DNA of 64,000 nt, from positions 40,190 to 104,189 of the forward strand of contig NZ_JACJPV010000003.1 in assembly GCF_014696225.1 (NCBI RefSeq), in the 5' to 3' direction. Below are positions 19,737-27,637 of the stretch, piece after piece. Made by a program: the position numbers and the translations under genes. Position 1 is the first letter of the stretch. Each line of letters begins with the position of its first letter. The DNA comes from Anabaena sp. FACHB-1237. GTDB taxonomy: Bacteria > Cyanobacteriota > Cyanobacteriia > Cyanobacteriales > Nostocaceae. Under the pieces are notes generated by a model. That model made no database searches, was not told the origin of the DNA, and saw only the letters and a list, made by a program, of their open reading frames with translations.

Positions 19737-20282
19737 TCATCCTGCCCAACGCGCACTCCGTAAAATTGCTATCTGATCTAGTAATTTCAGATATTTCTTT
19801 TGCCCATTTTTTGCAGTTTCAGTATCCAAGATCCATTCACCACGTAGAAATGGGGACATATTGTCAGGTATATTAGTAACTGGTAACAGACATTGAATAT
19901 CCAGCCAGTGCATACCATTAAGTTGTTCGACTGCTAGACCAACTATTGTATCCTGATCCTGGATAGCAATTACCGATATTTCTGAGCAATCAGTATTTAA
20001 TGGTGTTGTTTCTCCCAGAAATTGACCTAAATCTGTTACCCAAACTAATCTACCCCTTAAATTTAGAGTACCCAAAAGCAAAGGTGATGTATTAGGTATG
20101 GGAGTAATTCTATCGGGATTAAGTTCAATAATTTCTTTAATTCCTGTAGCTTGCAGTGCAAACTCCTGTCTTGATGATACATAAAACCTGAGATGTAATT
20201 CACACACAGGGCTTTCTAGGTGTAATTCAGGACGAAGTTGATTTTGTCTGCTACCGCCAAAAAAGTCTCCTTGATTAACCAT
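19737..20282 (-). CDS. CheW-like coupling protein
   Basis: Single CheW domain of 181 residues (about 28-170) with the family core [27 protein letters not shown]. It should couple the downstream MCP to the CheA kinase. It is the first gene of the cluster and is 16 bases from the MCP start, so the two are surely co-transcribed. In Nostoc hmp and ptx loci a PatA-like and a CheY-like response regulator normally precede CheW. Here the upstream DNA instead holds a palindromic repeat and a transposon remnant, and neither regulator is seen in the window. Confidence 0.88.
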   Translation of the reverse strand: MVNQGDFFGGSRQNQLRPELHLESPVCELHLRFYVSSRQEFALQATGIKEIIELNPDRITPIPNTSPLLLGTLNLRGRLVWVTDLGQFLGETTPLNTDCSEISVIAIQDQDTIVGLAVEQLNGMHWLDIQCLLPVTNIPDNMSPFLRGEWILDTETAKNGQKKYLKLLDQIAILRSARWAG

Positions 20283-20338
20283 GTTGTTTCATCCTTAACC
20301 TCCCAACAATTGTTTAACTATTCTACAACAGAACGAAA

Positions 20339-20366
20339 GTAGGGGTAATTCATGAATTACCCCTAC
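20339..20366. repeat. Palindrome gtaggggtaattcat, copy 2
   Basis: Perfect palindrome gtaggggtaattcat/atgaattacccctac with a conserved flank (gaaagt before, agtcagg-like after) shared with the copy at 35389. It lies between the CheW start and the TnpB remnant. Confidence 0.85.
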
Positions 20367-20399
20367 ACAAGAGTCAGGTTTTGAGTCCAGTTGTAGGGT

Positions 20400-20666
20400 A
20401 TGGTTAAAAATCGTCAACTTGCCAGATCAATTAGTCTGGAAGGATGGAAAGAATTCAGGACGTTATGTGAAGCTAAATCACAAAAGTTTCATAGGGATTT
20501 CCGTGTTATTAGTAGATGGGAAGCAACAAGTCAAATTTGCTCTAAATGTGGATACAAATGGGGTAAACTTGATTTAAAAATTCGGTCGGTTAAGTGTTTG
20601 AATTGTGGAACTCAACAGGAACGAGATGAAAATGCTGCCAAAAATATAAATAAAAAGTCGGGATAG
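20400..20666 (+). pseudogene. tnpB: TnpB (IS200/IS605 family) C-terminal remnant
   Basis: The 88 residues correspond only to the C-terminal end of a TnpB RNA-guided nuclease: the helix ARSISLEGWKEF, the treble-clef zinc finger (Cys47, Cys50, Cys66, Cys69) and the RuvC-III aspartate in RDENAAKN (Asp76). The N-terminal roughly 280 residues, with the other two RuvC catalytic acids, are missing and the left side runs into a dispersed repeat. No TnpA is present, so the element is dead for transposition. The right end downstream is intact in sequence. Confidence 0.85.
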
Positions 20667-20690
20667 GGCATTGCCGCGACTCTAAACGGG

Positions 20691-20776
20691 CGCAGAGACA
20701 GAGTAAGACTACTTAGGTAGCGTCCGTCGGTGAAGCGTCAAGAATCACCGCACCTTCAGGTCGGTGAGTATGTCAA
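20691..20776 (+). mobile_element. IS200/IS605-type right end (candidate omega-RNA region), copy 1
   Basis: An 86-base conserved tail just past the tnpB remnant, with an imperfect terminal hairpin (tcaccgcacct/aggtcggtga) and ending agtatgtcaa. The same 86 bases occur at 52285-52370. In TnpB systems the transcript of this region forms the guide-RNA scaffold and the sequence after its end forms the guide. Confidence 0.75.
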
Positions 20777-20890
20777 TCTATGAGCTATAATAAAAAGTAA
20801 TTAGTGAACAAGTTGGTATAATTTTACTAATTTTGTGTAAATTATAACTGTAATATTTACAGATGTTGATGTTACTGTTTATAAATCGTC

Positions 20891-21202
20891 ATGATTATTC
20901 TTGATATAAGCAGTTATAAAGGCAAAACAAATGCCACCTATGCTAATATTTTGTAATATCATGGAACAGATAATAATTACACGCAAATTTATATGGAGGT
21001 TAATTTCCAAAGTAATGAAAATCAATCAGGGAAAATAGATTTAGTGAATAGTCACGAGTGGTTAAATAGCTGGTAAATAATCGCTAAATCATACACAGTT
21101 TGCCCTAAATGGTGCGGTGCTAGATAAAATCCAAAGCCAGAGATTGAAATAGTTGGGAACTTGGAGAAAAAGCTATAGAACCAGCTAATTATTATTGTAT
21201 AG
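20891..21202 (+). pseudogene. Decayed ORF with four internal stops
   Basis: One reading frame starting ATG (MIILDISSYKGKTNATYANIL) keeps a protein-like composition for 104 codons, interrupted by TAA at codons 22, 62 and 79 and TAG at 96, before a final TAG. It includes VNSHEWLNSW and VCPKWCGAR. No frameshift is needed, which suggests loss by point mutations such as CAA or GAA to TAA. I do not recognise the family. The rest of 20777-21309 shows nothing else. Confidence 0.3.
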
Positions 21203-21309
21203 TTTCTGTATATGATTTGTTGAATGGTGCATAAAATTAATTGGGATTAAACTCCTATTTACTATATCATCCTACCCCTACACACCTTTACTACTTTTTG
21301 AGTAAGTTT

Positions 21310-21948
21310 ATGCAAGATAAAGTATCTGTTAAAAAGTCTAGTGAACAAAATGATCATTCCTGGTTCTTAGAATTGGGGAAAACCGTTACGTTAAGTATAA
21401 TTTTAGCCTTGGGTATCCGTACTTTTGTTGCTGAAGCGCGTTGGATTCCTTCTGGTTCAATGGAACCCACTTTACATGGTGTACCGGATCAGTGGAAAGC
21501 GGATAAGATTATTGTGGATAAGTTAAAGTATAGGTTTACTCAACCGCAACGGGGAGATATTATAGTATTTTCACCGACAGAAGAGTTAAAAAGAGAACAA
21601 TATCAAGATGCTTTTATTAAAAGAATTATCGGTTTACCAGGAGAAACTGTAGAGTTAAAAGACGGTAAAGTATTTATTAATAATCGGCCTTTAACAGAGA
21701 AATATTTATATCCTAATCAACAAACTGTGATTAATGTTTGTAGTTCTAGTCCACAACCACCGTTTTTAACAAAAGCCACTACTATTCCGCCTAATTCCTA
21801 TTTAGTTTTAGGTGATAATCGTAACAATAGTTATGATGGACGTTGTTGGGGTGTAGTACCTCGTGGCAATATTATTGGTCAGGCTGTGGTTCGCTTTTGG
21901 CCTGTTAATAAGATGGGAACGATTGATAGGGAGCCAGTGTATCAGTAG
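21310..21948 (+). CDS. lepB: Signal peptidase I
   Basis: Type I signal peptidase that removes Sec and Tat signal peptides at the outer face of the plasma or thylakoid membrane. One N-terminal membrane helix (about residues 24-42) precedes the catalytic SGSMEPTL box (Ser50). The Lys base is in [11 protein letters not shown] (Lys104), and the later boxes [11 protein letters not shown] and GxVxxRFWP are present. At 212 residues it is the short cyanobacterial form. The frame is open upstream to 21241, but ATG at 21310 gives the usual length. Cyanobacteria often carry two LepB paralogues; which this is cannot be told. Confidence 0.95.
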   Translation: MQDKVSVKKSSEQNDHSWFLELGKTVTLSIILALGIRTFVAEARWIPSGSMEPTLHGVPDQWKADKIIVDKLKYRFTQPQRGDIIVFSPTEELKREQYQDAFIKRIIGLPGETVELKDGKVFINNRPLTEKYLYPNQQTVINVCSSSPQPPFLTKATTIPPNSYLVLGDNRNNSYDGRCWGVVPRGNIIGQAVVRFWPVNKMGTIDREPVYQ

Positions 21949-22192
21949 TCAGCTATAGGAATAGTCTTAGAATTTTGAAAAAATCTAAGTATTTGTAGGG
22001 TGTGTTATTTTTATTCGTAACGTACCCTACGTATCTTTCAAGAATCAAATATTAGAGGATGTTTGTAAGGTCTAAATTAACACAAAAATAGGCTATTGGA
22101 AATCGCGTCTACACAGGTGGTCAGTGTATAGTAGCGATAGCGCGGCGTGGCGTAAGCCTTATGATATTCGCCCCATACTTTTAAAACATCCC

Positions 22193-23842
22193 TTACTTTC
22201 TTCTGAACACAGATTGTAAACCTCTAAAAATCGAGTTTTGACTCTGCAAAAATACCCGCGCACAATTACGCCCCGGCATCCCGGAAATTGAGCCTCCTGG
22301 ATGTGTTCCTGCACCAGTTAAATAAAGATTTTCCACAGGGGTTTTATAATTAGCTAATTCCGGCAAAGGTCTAAAAAATATCATTTGATCCATCGTCATA
22401 TCAATATGATAATAATTACCTTTATACGCTCCTAACCTTTCACCTAATTCTGCTGGACTTTCTACCCTTCTGGCAATAGTAGCTTGTTTGATATTTGGTG
22501 AATAAACTGCTAATTTATCTATCACTTTATCTGCCACTTGATTTTTTAATTCATCAGTCCAACCAGTGCCATTTAAACCGGTTCCTTCCTTGCCAGCAAT
22601 TTGATAAGGCGCGAAAAATTCAATCCATAAAGTATGTTTTCCTGGCGGTGCTAAACTAGGATCGAGGGCACTAGGCATTACTACATACATGGAAGGATCG
22701 CTATCAGGAATTTCACCAATTGTACATAAACTATGAGCTTTTTCTACATGATTCATAGAGTCAGCAATTAAAATTGAACCTATCAAATATTCATCCTGGT
22801 GTTGATGGTGGACAAAGTTTAAAGGTTCATTCAATGCTATATCTATTTTTAAAATAGTTTCATTATTATTAACTATTCTTCTGGTTAATCTTTCCCTTAA
22901 TTGTAAATCAATATCATCCTTTTCTGTCATTTGTAAAAACAAACGTTGAGCATCAATATTAGAAATTACTCCATATTTTGCCTGATATTCTTGACCATTT
23001 TTAACCCGCACTCCCACAGCTTTATTATCATCAATTAATACCTGTTTTACCTGTTGTTCTGTGAGAATTACACCACCTTTACTAGTAACTAATTTCACTA
23101 AAGCAGCTACTAGCGCACCTGTACCACCACGAGGTCTAGCCATACCAGGATTATGACGCATAGACATCATCATTACACCAATGGCCAGATTTTTCTGGGA
23201 TGGAGGCGCACCTAATTCTGACGCTAAACGTGATAGCGGAGCTTTCAAAAATTCCTCATCAAACCATTCATTTAAAATATCTTCTGCACTATTTAACATT
23301 GTTCGCACAAAATCCATACTTTTTTGTGTTGAACCAACCACAGAAAATAAGTCTTTATATTGTTGTAATGTAAAGTTACTAAAAATATCTATAATTGACT
23401 GTGGAGGTGCATTAAACATGGGAGTCATGGCGTTAATTGCCCGTAGCCAATAATTAGTAAATTCGGCATATTTTCGCGCATCTCGTTCATTATATCTGGC
23501 AATTTCTCCGCAGGTTTTTTCTAAAGATTTATGGGCTAAAAAGTATTTGCCATCGGGATGGGGACAAAAAACAACGGGATCACATTGTAAATATTCTAAA
23601 CCATATTTAGTTAATTCTAATTCTTGTACTACTGGTGCTAAATGAATAAATTCATGGTCAATAGCACAGAGATTAAATTTAAAACCTGGTGTTTCGGGAA
23701 TACATTCTTCTGTAGTAGCAGCACCACCAGGAACGGGGCGTTTTTCTAATAATAAGACACTGTAACCTGCTTTAAGTAAATAAGCAGCACATACTAAACC
23801 ATTGTGTCCAGCACCGATGATAATAACGTCGTATTCTTGCAT
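22193..23842 (-). CDS. crtO: CrtO-type beta-carotene ketolase
   Basis: FAD-dependent desaturase-like oxidoreductase of 549 residues. It has an N-terminal dinucleotide-binding fold (DVIIIGAGHNGLVCAAYLLKAG, residues 5-26) and the C-terminal carotenoid-desaturase-type FAD block (NLYLTGAGTHPGGSISGMPG). Length and sequence fit the cyanobacterial CrtO family (as in Synechocystis and Anabaena), which adds 4-keto groups to beta-carotene to make echinenone or canthaxanthin, as opposed to the unrelated CrtW. Echinenone is also needed by orange carotenoid protein. It lies 135 bases from a P450 gene on the same strand. A general phytoene-desaturase-like role is the main alternative. Confidence 0.8.
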   Translation of the reverse strand: MQEYDVIIIGAGHNGLVCAAYLLKAGYSVLLLEKRPVPGGAATTEECIPETPGFKFNLCAIDHEFIHLAPVVQELELTKYGLEYLQCDPVVFCPHPDGKYFLAHKSLEKTCGEIARYNERDARKYAEFTNYWLRAINAMTPMFNAPPQSIIDIFSNFTLQQYKDLFSVVGSTQKSMDFVRTMLNSAEDILNEWFDEEFLKAPLSRLASELGAPPSQKNLAIGVMMMSMRHNPGMARPRGGTGALVAALVKLVTSKGGVILTEQQVKQVLIDDNKAVGVRVKNGQEYQAKYGVISNIDAQRLFLQMTEKDDIDLQLRERLTRRIVNNNETILKIDIALNEPLNFVHHQHQDEYLIGSILIADSMNHVEKAHSLCTIGEIPDSDPSMYVVMPSALDPSLAPPGKHTLWIEFFAPYQIAGKEGTGLNGTGWTDELKNQVADKVIDKLAVYSPNIKQATIARRVESPAELGERLGAYKGNYYHIDMTMDQMIFFRPLPELANYKTPVENLYLTGAGTHPGGSISGMPGRNCARVFLQSQNSIFRGLQSVFRRK

Positions 23843-23977
23843 TTTTTTTGAGAGGGTAATGGAGTTTCTGGGAATATTTTTAAAATCCCCAATTTTTGAT
23901 ATTATCTCATATTAATTGATCATTTTTTGCAGATAATTAAGAAGATTTTATTAAAAAATTCGGGGATCTCGCTATAT

Positions 23978-25369
23978 CTAAACTACTGTTTTCTCCGTTG
24001 TTATGATATGACTAGATTTTGGCGATCGCACATTCTCAATTAATAAATTAATAGGAGCATTTGGTCCAGTAACTAAACCCCGTCTTTGTGGTTTAATTTC
24101 CTGAGTGTTCACTAATTTCATTGACCAGGTTTTGACAATTTTAGCTAGTACTAACTTCATTTCAAATTGGGCAAATGCTAAACCTAAACAACGTCGCGCA
24201 CCACCACCAAAAGGGAGAAATTCATAAGGGGAAAATTGCCTTTCTAAAAAACGTTCTGGTTTAAACTTTTCTGGTTCTGGATAAATATCTTCTCTACGAT
24301 GGGCTAAATAAATTGAACCCATAACAATTGTACCAGGTTCAAGTTGATAACCAGCGACAGAAATAGGACTTTTTACCCTTCTAGGAAAAGTTAGCATTCC
24401 TACAGGATAAATTCTTAGAGTTTCATTACAAACTGCTGTTAAATAAGGCAACTTAAAGATAGTATTACAATCAAAATTATCTCCTAAACTATCCAATTCT
24501 GCTAATAACTTTTCTCGGACTTCTGGTAATTTATGAATCCAATATAAAGCCCAAGAAATTGCGGTAGCTGTAGTTTCATGTCCAGCAACTAATAAAGTTA
24601 TCAGTTCATCTCTTAATTCTTGATCTGTCATAGCTTGACCATCTTCATCTCTAGCAGACATGAGCAAATTAAGAATATCTGTTCGATGAGGATCAAAATT
24701 TGCTCGTCTTTCTTCAATTTCCTGATAAATGAGCTTGTCAGCTTCTTCTTGCTTTTTCATTTGTCGGTTCCAAATTTCCGAAATACCAAACATTTTTTTC
24801 AATTTTGGAAAATAGAGAAAAATCACTCTCCACGGGGTACTACCTTGTTCTAAAATTTCAAAAAGTAAATGTTCCAGTTTTTCTGCACGTTCCCCTTCAT
24901 AAATACCAAAAACAGCTTCCATCATTACCTGAAGTGTAATTTCTTGGGCAACATTTCTCACATTAAAAGATTTACTTTTCGGTTGTTTATTGATATTTTT
25001 CGTGGTAATATTCTCAATTAATTCTGCATAATTTCGCATTCTTTCACCATGAAAAGATGGCATCATTAATTGACGTTGACGTTGATGTGCTTTACCACTA
25101 ATAGTAATAACCGAATTTTTGCCAAGTAAATATTCAAAAATACTATTTATTTCTCCTGGTGCTTCTAGTTCTTTCTGATCATTACTTAATACTTGTTGCA
25201 TAGCTTCAGGACTATGAACAAATAAAAGTGGTGGTAAATTACTTTGTAATTTCAGTGCAAATAAATCTCCATATTTTCTCGCACATTCTACCATATAAGG
25301 CATGGGTCTGAATACCCAATTTAACACTTGAATAAAATTTGGTTCTGGAGGTTTGGGAAATGTAGACAT
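23978..25369 (-). CDS. Cytochrome P450 (first of tandem pair)
   Basis: Soluble-type P450 of 463 residues. The I-helix AGHETTA gives oxygen activation, the K-helix ExxR is ETLR, and haem binding is FGGGARRCLG with the thiolate at Cys394. It resembles the CYP110 family of filamentous cyanobacteria, whose characterised members hydroxylate fatty acids or terpenes; the family assignment is from memory of motif sequence. The neighbour at 25484 is a paralogue of identical length with the haem Cys at the same residue number, so the pair arose by tandem duplication. The substrate is unknown; next to crtO, oxidation of isoprenoids is conceivable but unproven. Confidence 0.9.
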   Translation of the reverse strand: MSTFPKPPEPNFIQVLNWVFRPMPYMVECARKYGDLFALKLQSNLPPLLFVHSPEAMQQVLSNDQKELEAPGEINSIFEYLLGKNSVITISGKAHQRQRQLMMPSFHGERMRNYAELIENITTKNINKQPKSKSFNVRNVAQEITLQVMMEAVFGIYEGERAEKLEHLLFEILEQGSTPWRVIFLYFPKLKKMFGISEIWNRQMKKQEEADKLIYQEIEERRANFDPHRTDILNLLMSARDEDGQAMTDQELRDELITLLVAGHETTATAISWALYWIHKLPEVREKLLAELDSLGDNFDCNTIFKLPYLTAVCNETLRIYPVGMLTFPRRVKSPISVAGYQLEPGTIVMGSIYLAHRREDIYPEPEKFKPERFLERQFSPYEFLPFGGGARRCLGLAFAQFEMKLVLAKIVKTWSMKLVNTQEIKPQRRGLVTGPNAPINLLIENVRSPKSSHIITTEKTVV

Positions 25370-25468
25370 TATATTCTCCGATTTTTTATTGGTTTTGTAT
25401 TTGACAATTCATGATAGAGTATTTAACACAATTCCCACTATAACACATTTGAGGATAGTTGAAAATCC

Positions 25469-25500
25469 AGATTCCCGAATTCTTTAATAAGTCGGGAATC
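25469..25500. repeat. Hairpin repeat, gattcccgaattcttt variant
   Basis: Imperfect copy of the ccccgacttctt palindrome, overlapping the end of the upstream P450 gene (stop at 25484). In effect the 3' end of that gene is encoded by the repeat. Confidence 0.65.
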
Positions 25501-26875
25501 TTAATTTTACAGAGTTGCGAGAAACTGATGAACGACTACCTTTAAGTAACATCTTAATTTCTCGATTTTGCCCGATAGTTAAACCACGACGTTGAGGTAA
25601 AATATCCCGACTAGGAATTAATTCTAACTCCCAATGTTTGACTATTGTAAAAATAGCTAATTTCATTTCCATTTGGGCAAATGCTAAACCTATACAACGT
25701 CTTGCACCACCACCAAAAGGTAGAAATTGATATGGTGAAAATTGCTTTTCTAAAAATCTTTCAGGGTTAAATTTCTGAGGTTGTGGATAAATATCTTCTC
25801 TGTGATGAGTTAAGTAAATTGAACCCATAACTATGGTGCCTATTTCTAATTCATATCCACCGATAGAAATTGGCTTTTCTACTATCCGAGGAAAGGTAGA
25901 CATTCCCACAGGATAAATTCGCAATGTTTCACAATAAACTGCATTCAAATATGGCAATTTAAAGATGGTATTAATATCTGTATTGTCTGGTAAACTATCT
26001 ATTTCTGCCTGTAATTTTTCCAGTATTTCAGGATTTTTATAAATCCAATATAATGCCCATGATAAAGCTGTAGCTGTGGTTTCATGTCCTGCGGTTAATA
26101 GGGTAATTAATTCATCTCTTAATTCCACATCTGTCATAAATTCACCATTTTCATCTTGTGCTTGTAATAACAGAGTAAAAATGTCATTTCTGGAGGAATC
26201 TAATTTATTTCTACGTTCTTGAATCTCTGTGTAAATAATCTGATTTATGGCTTCCTGACGTTGTACTTGTTTACCCCATAAACTAAGATTACCAATACTT
26301 TGCTGTAAGGCAGGAATATGTAATAAAATGGCACTAAATATGGAGGTTCCTTGATCTAAAATCTCCTTAATTAGTGCTTCTAATTTTTGACTGCGTAAAC
26401 CTTCTTTTATTCCAAAAACTGCCGACATAATTACTTTTAAGGTGATATTTTGAGTTAAAGCACGAGCGGAAAATGGCTGATTTACTGGTTGTTGATTAAT
26501 TACTTCTTTGGTAATATTATTAATAATATTTGTGTAATTTTTCATTCTTTCACCATGCAAAGATGGCATTAATAATTGGCGTTGTCTTTGATGTTCTGTT
26601 CCACTTAAAGTAATGACAGAATTTTGTCCTAAAAGTAAAGAAAATGCTTGATTTAATTCTCCTGGTGCGGTTAGTTCTTTAATGTCATGAGTGAGAATTG
26701 TTTGCAGTGCTTGGGGGTTACTAACTATGACAATGGGAGGAGTATTTTTATCAAATCTCAGGGTGAAAATATCCCCATATTTCTTAACACATTCATCCTG
26801 AAAAGATAGGGGAGTGGTTATCCATTTGACAAATTGTAAAAATGCTGGTGTTTGTGGACCTTTTGGTAAAGACAT
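25484..26875 (-). CDS. Cytochrome P450 (second of tandem pair)
   Basis: Paralogue of the adjacent P450, also 463 residues, with I-helix AGHETTA, ExxR as ETLR and haem loop FGGGARRCIG (Cys394). The two proteins share long identical blocks (DELITLL, TATAISWALYWI against TATALSWALYWI, GTIVMGSIYL) but differ in the N-terminal third that forms the substrate pocket, so substrates may differ. They are separated by 114 bases on the same strand and may form a unit with crtO. The last residues fall inside a dispersed hairpin repeat, so the C-terminal tail may not be ancestral. Confidence 0.9.
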   Translation of the reverse strand: MSLPKGPQTPAFLQFVKWITTPLSFQDECVKKYGDIFTLRFDKNTPPIVIVSNPQALQTILTHDIKELTAPGELNQAFSLLLGQNSVITLSGTEHQRQRQLLMPSLHGERMKNYTNIINNITKEVINQQPVNQPFSARALTQNITLKVIMSAVFGIKEGLRSQKLEALIKEILDQGTSIFSAILLHIPALQQSIGNLSLWGKQVQRQEAINQIIYTEIQERRNKLDSSRNDIFTLLLQAQDENGEFMTDVELRDELITLLTAGHETTATALSWALYWIYKNPEILEKLQAEIDSLPDNTDINTIFKLPYLNAVYCETLRIYPVGMSTFPRIVEKPISIGGYELEIGTIVMGSIYLTHHREDIYPQPQKFNPERFLEKQFSPYQFLPFGGGARRCIGLAFAQMEMKLAIFTIVKHWELELIPSRDILPQRRGLTIGQNREIKMLLKGSRSSVSRNSVKLRFPTY

Positions 26876-26960
26876 AAGATATTCCCTGGTATCAGTGTTA
26901 ATGCTATTTTCTTACATTAACCGAAAAATTACTAATTATGGGGTTGAGTATGCAAAAATC

Positions 26961-26991
26961 AGATCCCCGACTTCTTTAAGCAGTCGGGGAT
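26961..26991. repeat. Hairpin repeat agatccccgacttcttt
   Basis: Copy with one mismatch (aagcagtc in place of aagaagtc), 85 bases upstream of the second P450. Confidence 0.7.
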
Positions 26992-27065
26992 ATTATGGTT
27001 CATGGTTGTATTTAATTATGTATTAAAAAAGTTCAACAAAACGACAATGTACTTCAGCAAAAATG

Positions 27066-27179
27066 GGCGTTGCTGATTAAGGGTATGATGAAAGTTTCAC
27101 GCAGAGGCACTCCAGGTACACAAGAGTAAGATTTTCATTTTTGTAACTTTTCCATTTCATACTCTAATTCAGCAAGGAC
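27066..27179. repeat. MITE-like repeat R1, diverged copy 3
   Basis: Ends ggcgttgctga and aattcagcaagg match R1 at 8671 and 9517, but the interior has diverged. The gap 26876-27637 otherwise holds only degenerate hairpin copies (about 27217-27246) and AT-rich DNA; no gene is seen. Confidence 0.55.
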
Positions 27180-27586
27180 ACTTACACAAAATATCTTTGC
27201 AGACTTTCATCAAAATATCCCCAACTTCTTCACTAAGTCCGCGATATAAATCTTTACGACTTGTCACGCTTATGCGATAGAGATAGTTCTTCATCATTAA
27301 ATTCAGCATATCAGGTTTTTTCAATGGTGTCAAGGGCAAAAAAGATTTTTGCGGGGCTTTTTTTGAGTGATAAATGTTAGGGAATCTTTAGTAACTTAAC
27401 TTTTCTTAACAAAGATGCCTATTTTATGCAAAATTCTTAATAATTCTTTATATTTGAGAGATTTATTGAACATTTTTCTCAATAAATTAACGAATTTTGG
27501 TCTTTTCAGCCATTGCTCTTGACAAGGTTTTCAGAAATGGTACACTTTTGATAGTATAATTTGGGACTATCTATATTTAGAAATTT

Positions 27587-27617
27587 AGACCCCCGACTTC
27601 TTTAAGAAGTCGGGGAA
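27587..27617. terminator. Hairpin repeat past the pcrA stop
   Basis: Strong stem cccccgacttcttt/aagaagtcggggg-like, 21 bases beyond the minus-strand pcrA stop. As it is palindromic it could terminate that transcript, although the A-rich flank gives only a short T-run on the minus strand. Confidence 0.55.
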
Positions 27618-27637
27618 TAGGATCTAATATTTGTTTT

